A stretch of 64,000 nucleotides of DNA from Hybos culiciformis (GCA_964007475.1 OZ023275.1:35087381-35151380), one strand, 5' to 3'; counted from the first letter of the stretch, positions 38,649-51,314 are shown. Notes: generated by a model not told the origin, from the letters alone. Made by a program: numbers and translations.

Positions 38649-41600
38649 TAATATCAATTAATTTATTCACTCCAAGTTTTATGCATTTATGTGAAACATT
38701 AAAATATTAATTTAAAAATATCAAAGTTCTAAATTTCCTATAAATTTATTTTTAAAACTTCCAAAAATGTGAATTTCATTCAATGAATTAAATATGTATA
38801 CGAAAATTTATAGGAAAATTTTTTATGCAAAGAACTTTCAATGATAGCCTCTTTAAAAAAATAAACCTATGCCAATTCAATGCAAAACAATTTTTTTTTT
38901 CGTTTCAATAACTAAAATCCTGTATTCACATTTATATAATCCTTAAAACTATTTCAAATTAGGTATTTTATTTTTATTACTACAAATTTTACCTTCAATA
39001 AAACCTAAAATAAATTTCTAAATCTATTTTTATTGAATTTAAAACCTAATCAAATGTAATTGAATTAAATTTGTTACCCTTCCGAACTAAAATAAAATAC
39101 AAATAGATGTAGGTACGTATACGTACATAGATTTTACGATTTATTTTTTAGTATAACATTTTATTTTCATTAGTAACGTTAAAAAGTGATAAGGCAAATA
39201 TAAGAATCTGTATATAAATTATAATTACTGCCTCTCTCAACTTTTCCTTGCAGATCTGGTATAATTAAGTTTTCCAAGTCTGAGATTTATCATGTAGAAA
39301 TTCAAGTTAATTTATCTTGCAACTTTTCAATTCACTCATTTGTATAAAATATATGTTGAAATTTAAATCAAACCTATTCTTTCGGATTTTAAACCTTAAT
39401 AATTCTGGAAACATTTTTTTGAATAGATGGAATAACATACAAGCGGAAGTACAGGGACCCCAAAAATCACAAATCCGTCACTGATCAATCTAGTTCTAGT
39501 ATCTGCAAAAAAAATATAAAAAAAAACTCATTCCAATATGTATTTAATTCAAATAGTATTTATTTTATTAAAATAAAAAAGAATAAGAAAACAAAAATGA
39601 AAACTTATATAAAAAAAAAATTAAATAAAATTCTTTTTCAATACAAAAAAAAGAAAATTCCGAAATAAAAAAAAAATTTGACATAAAAAATAAAACTCAA
39701 ACGTATCATTTCACTCAATTGCCTTTTATTATTGCATCAATTTGTGTTTAATCATTCGTAATTTATTCAATGAATATGATTTTGATATTTTTCTTCTTTT
39801 GAATGTTTTGTTTGTTCTATTCTTTAATTTTTCTTCTTTTTTTTTCAATTTGTTTGTAGTATTTTCAGGTAACTTTTTAGCTTTTGACTTACAAGAGGGG
39901 CGTAGTCAGTCGCAAATACAAAAAAATATCAATTTTCATTTCTTTTGTCAAAATCATAAAAGTAATAAAATAAATATAAGTAGTAAACAATTACACGAAT
40001 CAAATGAATTACATTGAAAATAAAGTTTATTTTTTGTTTTCTTAAAGTTTATATATTTGAAAAATTTCTTTCCTTGATTTTTTATAAGTTCCTGAAATTA
40101 ACATCGATTCATGTGAAGAAAGATAATAAAAAGTAATATTTCTAGTCTTCTATTACTTCGTTTTGCCCCACATAGCGAACTTGATAGCTGTGTATTTATG
40201 TCAAAAATTATATCAAAAACATCTTCTTCTAAACTGTCAGCGATAATTTATATAAAAAAGTATACGGGGCATAATAAAGTAATTCATAAAACATTGAATA
40301 CAATAATAACAATCCCGCCAATAAATAATACATGATAATTATTTGGCAAACTAATCGCTAGAGATAAAACATTTAATTTTAGAATATATATTTTTAAAAG
40401 AATTTATTTAATAATAAACATTAACGTTTCTCTTTTTATATAAATAAAAAAAAAAAACAAAAAAAACATTATGTTTGTTTCCTTAAAAAATATTTAAAAT
40501 AATGGTCGACTAATTAGTTGAGCTTAAACTTGTACCACAAAAACCCTTAATGATTAACCAAAGACGATAATATAAAATTGTGAGAAATCTTCAAAAAATA
40601 TCCATTCGCAAAGTAAATCGTAAAACGAAGAAAACATTATATTAGAATGAATACTAAAAAACCAGAAGATAATATAAGTTAATTCTAAAATTTAAATCTT
40701 TTATGAATTTTACATTTTAGCGCCAATGTCATAACCATCAACTAATACAAGACTAATACAAGCTTAGAGTTTTATTTTATACGACAAACAATTAAACCTA
40801 AGGTTATCCAAAGAAACTAAAGCATAAATTGGTCCTATATTTTTCTTCAGTACGACGTTAAGGATGGTTTATATTTCCCCTATAGCTATATGTACCTACT
40901 AAAACTTCATTATACATAATATATTCTCGAAAATAAATGTTGAAATACATAGTATCCCAAATAAAATTCATTTGTTGAAATTCTTTTCAAATATACGTAC
41001 ATCATAGATAAAATTTCAAATGGTAAGAAAAGATAAATGAGACCACTAAAAATAAAGGGTTATTTTTGTATATTAAGGAAATTTTAAACGCAACATTTAA
41101 CTGATATAGAATTATAGGCAGGAGAAGTCATATTATTAAAAGTGCGGTTATGAAAGAAACAGACAAAAAAAAAATAACTTCAACAATTTATTCTTTAAAA
41201 AAAATTTTGAATTTTTTAAACATCAAAATAAATTCGACAAAATGTAAATTAACATAATAAACTTAATATTCTTGCCTTATCCTTTTTTCTTCTTCTTTTA
41301 AATTTTAATCTTTTCAGGAATTTTTTAACCCTCTAATATACATATATTTTTTATCTCGCGCCATAATTAATATTACTACTTCCCGCCAACATAGAAGTTA
41401 ATTAAAAGTTGTTGACAATAAGTTTTTAAACTCCTTTTAAAGAATATACATTGCTTACTTAACTTGCTTAATATTATAAATATAATGTATATAGTTATAT
41501 TTATATATGTACATATACAATTTAATATATTATAAATTTGTTTAAAAATAACGTAATAATTATGATTTCTTAAAGTATTTTCAAAATTTCCTTTTCATTA

Positions 41601-41986
41601 TTATTTAATGCTTCATTGTTCGCCTTTATTATATAATTTTAATTAACAAAATTAATGGGTTGGATTCATTCAATGATAGAATTCATAATTATTATACTAA
41701 TAAAATTGAAAATTAGTTCACAAAACTATGTATATTAAATTTTTATCATTGTCAAAATAATTTTCTCAAATTTTATTGAGTTTTTATTAAACATTTCTGT
41801 TCACAATTAAATAACTTTGAACATAGAAATGAAGTTAAGTATGAAGACAGGAACTTTGCTATCAATTTCAGTGTGATATTGACAGGATAATGTTAAAAAA
41901 ATTGCTCACATTAACTCATATCATTATTAATTCATATTAAATCTCGTATTTGGCTAAATTTTTCAATATTTAATCTATCGGAAAAT
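38649..41986. other. AT-rich non-coding block
   Basis: No gene is supported. CACAAATCCGTCACTG at about 39470-39485 looks like a solitary right end of a hAT element (inverse CAGTGACGGATTTGTG). No matching left end or duplication was found. Open frames such as 39742-40017 are low-complexity. Confidence 0.45.
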
Positions 41987-42130
41987 TCAACTCTCTTTGA
42001 AGCTATAACTGGCATCAGGAGACGAACCATGTTTCTTAAGTTTCCAGAACAATATTCGAAAATCAATTTTATTTTTTTTCAAAATGAAAAAACTATCAAA
42101 CGTATTTTTTGTACAGCGAGTGAAGAAGCC
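41987..42130 (-). other. possible terminal exon
   Basis: On the minus strand a pyrimidine run ending CTTCAG (42131-42136) precedes a frame of about 47 codons. It includes FFTRCTKNTFDSF and WKLKKHGSSPDASYSFKES and ends in TGA at 41987. The mixed composition and the good acceptor suggest a real last exon. Its entry phase would join the GCAA-GTAAGT donor-like site of the receptor locus at about 46865 (one leftover base), but the intron would be 4.7 kb and the link is only a possibility. The peptide is not recognised. Confidence 0.35.
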
Positions 42131-42136
42131 TGAAGA

Positions 42137-45100
42137 AAAAACAAAATCAATGGAAAAAAAAAAGATTATACTTATGAAAAATTTTATAGAAATGACAAGA
42201 TACAAAAATTATGAATAAATATTTTGTTGACTTTCTATGCAAACGTTTTCCCGAAAAAGTAAAGCATTTTTTTTTCTACTTTTTTTTTCTCAAATCCTTT
42301 GAGACTCAATGTAGTGTGTGCAAAATCATTAAACAAGTTAATTAACTATATTTTTACTTATGTTTTGCATCAAAGAGATTTTGTCTGGAATATTTTTTAT
42401 CATTTAAAAATTGCATTAAAACTTCTGTCTAAAAAACATTCACAATTAACCGTGTCTGCATTTTTTATCTTTGTATCTTGATTTTAATTTAAGAATAAAA
42501 ATAAATTATATAATTTAAAATTTTCAAAGAAATTTCTTTTCGTATTTCTAGAACTCATATTTATTTCTAATATTTTGAGATACTATTTTTTTTGGGTTAG
42601 TATATAAGCCCGTTGTTCGAACCCACTTCAATTTTCAATCCATCACTATATTTAGACCTTGACCATAATATTGATAAATGTTATTAATAAAATATCATAA
42701 ACAACAAAATTTCAAAACAAATTTTATTTAGAAAATTCAACAAAAAATCTTTACATATTCACGAAAACAAAAAAAATATGTAGTTAAAAATCTTTAAGAT
42801 AAGAAAAAATACATTAAATATTAAATTTGTCATGCAATATATAGAATAATCTTTTATATAGAAAAAAATAAAAACAATATACATAAGTACATATACATAT
42901 AAAATAAAAATAAACTCGTAAATATTGTATAGGGAATTAACTTTGTTTACAAAAATGAAGAAAAAAAAAAAATCTGAAAATTCTGAATTCTACTAAAGAC
43001 TACTGATATTATGTGTTTAAACAGAGCAAAAAGTAGTTATGTTTAAAGATAAGAAAAAATAAAGTCTGAGGTTTAATTACCAAATTTATTAGTCCTTTGA
43101 GATGATAAAGAAAATTATTCATAACTTTTGAAATGCTTTTGTTTATTTTCTATATATAGAAGAAAATTTTATTATAAATTAGCGCTTTAAGAAAAATAAT
43201 ATATATTCTTTCTACTTAAAGACTTCTTATAACTATAAACATTATCATGAACAAAAATATATGTATAGATATTATATACAAGAAAAATGTATGATGTATT
43301 CTTAAAGTTTTTTTCTAAATTGAAATTCTCATAATTTTTCATGGTTATATAACTTATAAGCATAGAAAATTCGACAAATAGTTTCAATATAGTTGTTATG
43401 AATTCGAAAAAAAATTAACGTTAATGTTAGTCGATTCGAACAAAGTTAACGTTAATCACTGCCCCATTAAAATCCATGAAAACTTGTGACTTTCCCAATC
43501 AATAAGCTCTCAACTTCTGCAAACAAGAATAAACTTAACACTTCAGAGTATTTTGTAATTTTAATCCTAATTTGAATTTTTATTTCATTCTAAAAGCTTT
43601 TTATGATTTTTAAATACACCCATTATCATAAGCATAAAAATCATTTTAAGTTGTTACTCAATTTACACATTTTTTAAAATAACAACAAAAGAAATTAAGA
43701 AAAAAACAAATTGTAAATAAAATAAAAAGAAATCACCGTGATGCTTTTTAACTTTTAAATAAAAAAAAATATATATATATTTGCCACATAAAAATTTATC
43801 TTCCATCAGAATTTTTGTTATGTATATTTAAAATAACCCCATAAACATCACGCATTTAATCTTTATTAGGCTCTCATACTACTTCTTTTTTTATGAATTT
43901 TGGTTACGATGAATGCACATAGCACCCTTAAATTACACAGAATTGTCAAAAATAAAAAAAATAGCGCAAAATTAAAATATTCGGTTTAAGCAAATTTGTT
44001 TCTTCTGTTTAATTTAAAAAAAAAAAAAATATATGAATATTTTCATTGCATTTGACACATTTGAGAAGAAAATGCATTATTTAATTTTCTAATTTTTTAT
44101 TTTTTTTTTGTACTTAAAACGAAGTAATATCAGGAACCAAAAGTTTTCAGGGCAACCATCAAAAACTAAGTTTAACTTTGCTCACTATAGAAAAACGTTG
44201 ATGTCCTCTACTTAAAGGCTTGTAACTAATGAACTGTCTATTTGATTTAAAATCTTTGAATACCAAAAAATGGACAATCTGATTCAATTCTGATTTTATA
44301 CATATATTTTATGCATATATATATATACATTTATGTTTCGGGCCCAAGGGGCTTAATAATTTCTAAATAAATTTTACATATTTTACCTCGATTGTTTTTT
44401 AAGGATTGGAACTAGGGTCTGGATTTTAATGAAAATTGTAATATTTTGTACGGCATACGACTAAAGACAATCGGAAAACGATTATCTTTCAAACCCAGAA
44501 AATCTAAGCTAATTTAAAATCGATCTAATATTTCAGTTTTTTTATTTTCAGTGTAACTTATTAAAAAATTTGGTTAAATTTATAAAATTTTTGTTAAGAA
44601 ATTCTTGATATGAAATTTTACCTTTTACGTTTGGAAATAAAAAATAACATATTTAACCTCTTAGTAGCTTTTTGACATAATTGTCGCTATTTTTTTTTTT
44701 TTTTTACTTTTCAATATATAATTTTTTATTTATTTTTTTTTATTTTCATCACCCTCTCTAATTCCATGAACACATGAATAAAATAATGATAACTCTAGAG
44801 GCGTAAAATTATGCAGATTAATTTCACGCCTTCTTAAAGTAAAAGAAAACATTTAGTATACTCCAACAAAATGTCAAATAAGTGTTAGTTAAAAAAAAAA
44901 AAGAAAAAATCTCTTGTGACACTTCATACGACAAAAAAGTACAAAAGAGCCCTTGACGATTTTATGTTTTTTTTTTCATTGCGATGGATGTCAAAAAAAA
45001 AACCAAATACCTACTTTTTTTTTTTAAGAAGATTTTTCTCAAGAGATATCCTTTTATCAGAAATTTTTTTTTTCTTTTTTATGAATTGGATTTTTAATAA

Positions 45101-45335
45101 TTCCTTTTTTATTTTTTGTTATCATTATTTGTATGCGCGATAAAGTTATTTAAACGGTGTTGAATTTTTTTTTTTTTTTTTCAAAGAAAATGAAATAAAA
45201 GTAACAAGTGATTTGATTAAAACATAATTCCTGGTATTAAAATATTATTTTTATTTTTTTTTTATTTTTGTAATATTTTCCCATTATTTAGAAAAATAAT
45301 AAAGAAAATTTTCTATGATACAACTTTCTGACCTT
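42137..45335. other. AT-rich non-coding block
   Basis: Nothing supported. Open frames at 42299, 43187 and 44916 are low-complexity. Short GTTAACGTTAA-type repeats occur near 43417-43455. Confidence 0.5.
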
Positions 45336-45853
45336 ATATATACACCAATACCTCACTTTGCGTCGGGGTTACGTTCCAAAAAAACACGACGCAAACTGAA
45401 ACGATGCAAAGTGAATTATGATTTTCTATTGCAAACCATGTAAAGATCGAAGATAGGTTCCAGGGTTACGAAAATACTACTTTTTAAGAAGAAAATTGAA
45501 AAAAGTAATCATTTAAAAAACAAAAATAATAAAAAAAATTATTTGTAGACATATACATACATACATACAATATACATTCATACAAAAAAAACAAATTCAA
45601 TTAAAACAAAATAAAAGATTTCATTAATTAAAAAAAAAAAAACAAAAATTAATCACTGTCTGATGAGTCCGAAGTGTCTGTGTCGTAATTCGGCATCCTT
45701 TGACAAAAAATTGGTTCAATGTTTGCTGCCGAAAACAACGCAACTACGAAAATCCAACGACGCAAAGTGATAATTAGTACTAATTCAGCAACGACGCAAC
45801 TTCGAAAAAACGCAAAACGAAATGAACGCAAAGCGAAGTATTGGTGTATATAT
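45336..45853. mobile_element. pogo/Tigger-like MITE, TA target site
   Basis: An inverted pair ATATATACACCAATAC (45336-45351) and its complement (45838-45853) continues inward as CTCACTTTGCGTCGGGGTTA and a diverged ACGCAAAGCGAAG. TA bases border the ends, as in Tc1/mariner elements. The subterminal GCGTCGGGGTTACGTTCC and repeated ACGACGCAAA phrases are typical of pogo/Tigger-type elements in arthropods. A minus-strand frame near 45653-45700 ends PNYDTDTSDSSDSD. This acidic tail resembles the C-terminus of pogo-family transposases, so the element may be an internal-deletion derivative. No catalytic domain is present. Confidence 0.65.
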
Positions 45854-46374
45854 CATGTAAAATGCAGAGAAAATGTTAAATAAAAGGACAAAATGCCCTG
45901 AAAAGTTTATTCTTCAAGCTGGAAAGAATTTTCCAAGTTTTATGGGAAATCATGACTATGGTTTTTGTGTTGAACTTTGGACCGACTTCAGTCACCCAAG
46001 GTCTCATTCAATTATTTGCTACTAGAACTATAAGCCAAAATTCTGCTCAACTTAACATTATAATTAATCAATTTTACTCTAAAAAAAATAAAACAACAAA
46101 AAATTCTAATATTAGCCAATCAATATTCGACTTCAATTTGATTATTTGATTCAATTTACAAAAAAAAAAAACTTTATCATAATATAAAAAATTTTAAATT
46201 TGCATATCAATTTTTATCCAAAAAAAAAAATCACAGGAAAATTATATCAAATCCTGTAAAAATAATCATAAATCCTGAAAAATTATCCCATAATTTTCCG
46301 CATATGTGACAAAATTCAATTTAATAAATAAAAAAAAAAAATTATTAAATTACAGTAAAAAATAAAAAAAAAAA

Positions 46375-46605
46375 CACACGAAGCAGTCATAGAACTGCCG
46401 ACAGAAGTTTATACTTAAAGATTTAAACTATGAAATAACATTGGCTACAAATGATAGGCTGCTGAGTACAAAATGCAAATTAAAATAAAAATATTTTAAT
46501 TTACATTTTTGTACTGCGCAGCCCATCATTTGTAGCCACTGTTATTTCATAGTTTAAATCTTTTAAGTATAACTTCTATCGGCAGTTCTATGACTGCTTC
46601 GTGTG
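46375..46605. mobile_element. foldback MITE, copy 1
   Basis: A near-perfect palindrome about 230 bases long starts CACACGAAGCAGTCATAGAA and ends with its inverse. The arms are about 100 bases and meet in a short AT-rich loop (AAATTAAAATAAAAATATTT at about 46478-46497). A/T homopolymers lie immediately outside both ends. It has no coding capacity. A second copy is at 57149-57355. Because the arms are so alike, transcripts would form a long hairpin. Confidence 0.9.
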
Positions 46606-46750
46606 TTTTTTTTTTTTTTTTTAACTTACAATTTACAATACTTATTTAGATAAATTTAAATTATATAAGCATTTAAAAAAGTATTAATGATATTGAAAAT
46701 CATTACGTTATTTAAATTAAAAAAATTATCCACAAGTAAAATTAATAATA

Positions 46751-47867
46751 TTCAAGTAGTGCTATTAAATTTAACGTTTTTATTATGTTGAGTGCCGTTA
46801 AACAATGACATACTTCTAAGTGCATTCGACAATTCATCATTTCGACTAGGTGGATAACTTACTTGCTATCGGTGTCAAAGGTTCACCCCAAAATTTCAAT
46901 GCAGCAAGAATTTTGAAATAAGCAACTCTAAAAAAAAAATTTATTAATTAATTATTAATTTTTAAGATCAGGAATAACAAATTTTAATTTGGCTTTCAAA
47001 ATAAATATCTTCGGTCCAAGAACGAATAGACTTATGACAATTACAATATTACTAACCTATAATTTCCATTACTTGCAGCATATATAAATGGATTGACCAC
47101 ACTTGATGCCCAAACCATTATAGATGCGATTATATAAAGCCAAGTAGATGACCATAAAGCCTAAAAATATGGTTAACATCATTATAGTTAGGCGATTGTC
47201 TTCACGACTTTTTTTTGAATTCAAATTATATTCTTTCGAAGATGTCAAAGGGCTAAAATGAAAAAAACCATTAAAATATTTAACATTATCGTACATCGTT
47301 AAGTTTGAGGTTCGTACTAATTTTTACCTGTGGGCTTTGAGTTTTCTTCTTTGATTCTGTACTGTAATGAAAATACAGGTGTACGATATGATAATAACTA
47401 GGCAAGGCACAACAAATCCAATTAAAAATAAATATTTTTTAATTGAACGACCATTTTTCTTCAAAATTGTGCACGAAAAAGTTGATTCATCAAGACCCAT
47501 TTCACCCCATACTCCTAATATTGGGGGTAGCTGAAATTAAAAGTTTTTTCATAGTTTTAATTGTGAGAATTAGTTAGAATTTTTTTTCTTTCTACTAAAC
47601 ATTTGGCTACTTTATATAAAATATACCATCGTTTTAGCCAATCTTACAAATTCACACATGAACAATCAATTAATGAATTAATTAACTCTCCAAATAAAGG
47701 ATTATTTCACGTCCCGTAATGTGCATTTTGTTTTATCTGTTTTAAATTCAATACAGAGCGAACATAATTTAAACTTACCAGCATCAAAAATGCTGTTGCC
47801 CAAACTAACGTTAATTGCAAAATAATATATTTTGGTTTATAGATATCTGAGTAAATATGATTCCACT
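46751..47867 (-). pseudogene. Tre1/Moody-like GPCR, broken, TM1-TM3 not found
   Basis: Four exon remnants on the minus strand keep normal GT-AG borders: 47779-47867 (TM4: IILQLTLVWATAFLML), 47328-47530 (PPILGVWGEMGLDESTFSCT, then TM5 FLIGFVVPCLVIIIS), 47057-47252 (third loop, TM6 LTIMMLTIFLGFMV, TM7 VVNPFIYAASNGNYR) and 46751-46927 (FKILAALKFWGEPLTPIAS). The LGLD-type ECL2 cysteine segment, the NPFIY of TM7 and the KFWGEPL tail are hallmarks of the insect Tre1/Moody receptor family. Two lesions break it. The stretch between TM6 and TM7 is shortened by about 17 codons and out of frame near 47145. A 4-base tandem duplication ACTTACTT at 46857-46864 shifts the tail to a stop at 46846-46848, although the other frame runs on with SRNDELSNALRSMSLF to 46751. 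No exon for TM1-TM3 was found upstream, where retrotransposon fragments lie. Keeping its introns makes it an unprocessed pseudogene unless the lesions are sequencing errors. Confidence 0.8.
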
Positions 47868-48401
47868 CTATCAATATTTAGTAATTTATTAATTATTACA
47901 AATTATTACATAAATTAAAAAAAAGCTAAGATGAACTCATTTTGATAACCTTTATTTGTATCAGGGGCGAATTATTCATATATTGAACGTATTGAGTGCT
48001 TCCGTAGAAATGATTTTAATATTTAACAAAAAAAACATAGGTTAAAATTTAAATAATGCATTCAGACCGTGCATTCAATAGAAATTACCCCTATATTACG
48101 TTTTATTTACAATAAATATTTTCTTCTATATGCTTTCTAATATTAAGAAAGAATGCAAAATTTTCATTATTATGATAACAAAAAATTTCCCATTCAAAGA
48201 GAATTTTGGTATAGATGTCGCTTTACAATACTGAAATTCTCTTCTTATGGTCAAATTTTTGAAATCATTATTTTTTGTATAGAATTTTTATTAACGGCTT
48301 AATTTCATAGCAGGCGTTGAACTAAATTTCAATGAAGCAAATAATGATTTTAAATTATGCATTCTCAATAATGTGAAAGGGATAAGAATTAAATTCCCTT
48401 T

Positions 48402-50212
48402 AATATGCAGTAGAATTTGTCGTCAACAGAAGGCTTTCAGACATGTCTATAAAATTGAAATCCAATCCTAAATCTTTCTGGAAATTTGTGAATTCAAGAA
48501 GAAAATCAGACCAATACCCTTCATTTATGAAATTCTTTAATTCTTCGAGTGGTGATTCAGGTACAATATGTGAGTTTTTTCGAAACTTCTTTTCTAAATC
48601 GTACCCGGACACCGCATTTAATGCTCTGGATTCTAATTTCACCCATTTGAATAACTGTATTAAAACAACCTTCTCCAATCTTTATTTTGACGACGGCCTG
48701 GTAAAAAAATATCTGAACCGTCTTGGATATAATGCTTCTCCAGGTCCAGACGGTGTTCCAGAAATTATCTTAAAAAATTGTTCTGATGTTCTTGCTCTCC
48801 CATTATCCTGCCTCTTCAACCTTTCCTTGTCCTTAGGTATTTTTCCATCCATCTGGAAAAAGGCATTTATCAGACCCACCCATAAAGCTAATGCTAGAAA
48901 TGATGTCTCTAATTACCGTCCTATCGCAAAACTTTCCTCAATCCCAAAACTGTTTGAACTCATAATCTTTGACGAAATTTATCCTCATTGCACAAAATTT
49001 CTTGTTGATAACCAACACGGTTTTATGAAGCATAAATCGACCACAACAAACTTAGTTGAATGTACTTCCAAATTTCTAGCTAACATGGAGGAAGGTTTTC
49101 AAACAGACGTCATCTATACTGACTTAAGTAAAGCTTTTGACATCTTACCACATAGCGTAATTCTTCTTAAATTGAAAGCTTACGGCTTCCCTGAATATTT
49201 TCTCAACTGGATACAGTCTTACCTCTCGGGAAGAAGTTACAATGTCACTTTCAGAGGCGTTACATCATCCCCGATTTCAGCAAACTCCGGAGTTCCCCAA
49301 GGTAGTCACTTAGGCCCATTACTTTTTATCATTTCTGTAAATGACGTCATTTCCGTTCTAAACCATTGTGAAGTGCAGATATATGCAGATGATATGAAAT
49401 TTTTCAAAAAAATTGTGACTGAATCTGACAGCTCTCTGCTTCAACATGACCTAGACAACTTCTATAATTGGTGTCATGTTAATAATCTTAAGCTTAATAT
49501 TGGAAAATGCCAATTTGTGACTTATTCCCGTCGAGTAAATAGAATTCAAACATCTTACTCTTTTAACAACGAACCTTTGGAAAGAGTTGAATCAATCAAA
49601 GATCTCGGCATTTACTTTGATGAAAAACTTTCTTTTAAAAATCATTACACCTATATCATAAACAAGGCCAATTCAATGTTGGGTTTCGTTAAACGTTGGT
49701 CCAAAGATTTTCCAGATCCCTATACTTTAAAAGCTCTATTTATGACTTTGGTCCGACCCAATTTGGAATATGCCAGCCAAGTCTGGTCTCCGTTCTATCA
49801 AGTTCACATTGATAGAATTGAATCCATTCAGAAAAAATTTCTGAGATTTGCTTTACGTAACTTACCTTGGTCTGACCCACTTGTTCTTCCATCTTATCAC
49901 AACAGACTTAATTTGATTAATTTGACTTCATTGGAAAAAAGGCGAGAGGTGGCTGATCTCATTTTCCTAATTGAAATTATTAACAATAATATAGTATCCA
50001 AATATATTTCCAATAAAATTCATTTTACTACTAATTTCAGATTGCGCTCCCCAAATCTCTTTGTTACTTTTCCCCATAGAACTAATTATTGTAAATTTGA
50101 ACCTGTCAATCGAATGTTGATTTTGGGTAATAGATACAAAGATTTCATTGACCTTTCCTTATCAAAACATATTCAAAAAACTCGATTATTTAACCGTATT
50201 GACTTTCGCTAA
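48402..50212 (+). CDS. non-LTR retrotransposon reverse transcriptase, 5'-truncated
   Basis: An uninterrupted frame encodes 589 residues from the ATG at 48443 and stays open back to about 48402. The order of blocks is LINE-like: NSRRKSDQYPSF linker, SPGPDGVPEIILKN, SNYRPIAKLSSIPKLFE, VDNQHGFMKHKSTTTNLVE, DVIYTDLSKAFDI (catalytic D227), GVPQGSHLGPLLF, IYADDMKFF (YADD, D316/D317), then the thumb and a C-terminal part with RPNLEYASQVWSP. The endonuclease domain and ORF1 of a complete element are missing upstream, so this copy is truncated at the 5' end, the usual outcome of target-primed reverse transcription. The lack of stops over 1.8 kb indicates a recent insertion. The clade looks I/Jockey- or CR1-like but was not resolved. 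It lies on the 5' side of the receptor pseudogene, on the opposite strand. Confidence 0.93.
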
Positions 50213-50432
50213 AAATATTTTATTTCTTACGAATAGAATTATGTTATGTAATTTAATTTTTTGCTAAGATGATCATTTTTTGTTTTTTATTATAATAATA
50301 ATAAATAATTAATTATGTAAGTAAATTTTTGCTTTGATAATGTATATTTTTTGTAAACTGTAGATTTAAGCTTTTTTGTAAACTGTTTGTATTAAGCAGA
50401 TATGAAATAAATAAATAAATAAATAAATAAAT
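50213..50432 (+). mobile_element. 3' end and (AAAT)n tail of the LINE
   Basis: The short 3' region after the reverse-transcriptase stop ends in about seven AAAT/TAAA units at 50405-50432. This is a simple-repeat tail of the kind used by several non-LTR clades. Immediately beyond it begins a different LINE fragment (AGGAAGCGTCAAGAAATATT at 50439), so the truncated LINE appears to have landed next to or in an older LINE. No target duplication matching the 5' side near 48400 was seen. Confidence 0.8.
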
Positions 50433-50438
50433 ACCCAG

Positions 50439-50560
50439 AGGAAGCGTCAAGAAATATTAAACCTTCCTAAAAATAGCAGAAGCTTTTGGAGCTTCGCTAG
50501 AAGTGTAGAACAAAACTTTTTTTGTTCGCCTTCATCTTTTCCTCCCCTTGTAGCAGTGGG
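50439..50560 (+). pseudogene. LINE fragment, linker before reverse transcriptase
   Basis: The frame reads RKRQEILNLPKN then SRSFWSFARSVEQNF, matching the segment between endonuclease and RT in many LINEs (a conserved FW followed by a basic/aromatic block). It fits upstream of the RT fragment at 51437-52019 on the same strand. The two are probably pieces of one old copy separated by the inverted-repeat insert at 50683-51314. Confidence 0.6.
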
Positions 50561-50682
50561 AGCGGTCTAAGGTGCTCCAGGTGCAGAGCACACTCTCTTA
50601 AAAAATACCTTATCAAAATAAAATTATAAAAAAAATTATAACTAGTTTTTAAATCAATATGTTTTTTTTTTTCAATACATAC

Positions 50683-51314
50683 TGGCAAACAAAAGTACTC
50701 TGAATATTTTCAAAAATCGCGTTAGAATCTGAAAAAAGTAAAAACTAAAAATTTACCATTATCGCACAGCAATTATAGTTATAACAAATTATCTGGTGCT
50801 AATCAGGTGCTAGCACAACTTGCTTGAACAAAAGTACTAAAGCTTTTTATTTTTCATATAAAAAATTTCCAGCATTGCGCATGCGTAATCATTTTACACA
50901 AGCAAAATAACAAAAAATAAATCCTTTTGTGTGCTACAAAATTTCTGCACCTCTCTATCAACAAACGAACATTATAAACAATTCCTGATCCTACACAAAA
51001 AACTCTAGTGGAAAACTGTAAAGGTGTAAGCTTTTTATATTGTTTTGTGCTTTTGATGTTTTGCCGCTCAAGGGAATTTTGCTCTCTCTGAACATAAGAA
51101 CTCTAGTGCAAAACTGTGAAGGTGTGTTGTTTTGTTTGGTGAACATAAGAATCGTAAGATTCTGAAAAGTAAACGGTTGTAAGTGACAATAATGTTGTCT
51201 TTAAAAAAAATTGTTTAATGAAATGTTTTTGTTAAAATTTAGTTTAATGCTTCTCAGGAAAATTTTGGAATAAAAATATTCTGAACGTAAAATATTCTAG
51301 TTGCGTTTGGTTGG
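50683..51314. mobile_element. imperfect inverted-repeat element in old LINE
   Basis: The left end GGCAAACAAAAGTACT followed by GAATATTTT has a diverged inverse at 51289-51314 (AAAATATTCTAG then TTGCGTTTGGTTGG). Inside, a phrase AACTCTAGTG-AAAACTGT-AAGGTGT is present twice (about 51001-51030 and 51089-51125). The element separates two parts of a LINE. Target site and class are uncertain. Confidence 0.4.

Noticed and set aside
47946..48110. Possible small MITE between CAGGGGCGAATTATTC and AATTACCCCT
   Set aside because: The inverse match is short and no target duplication was found.
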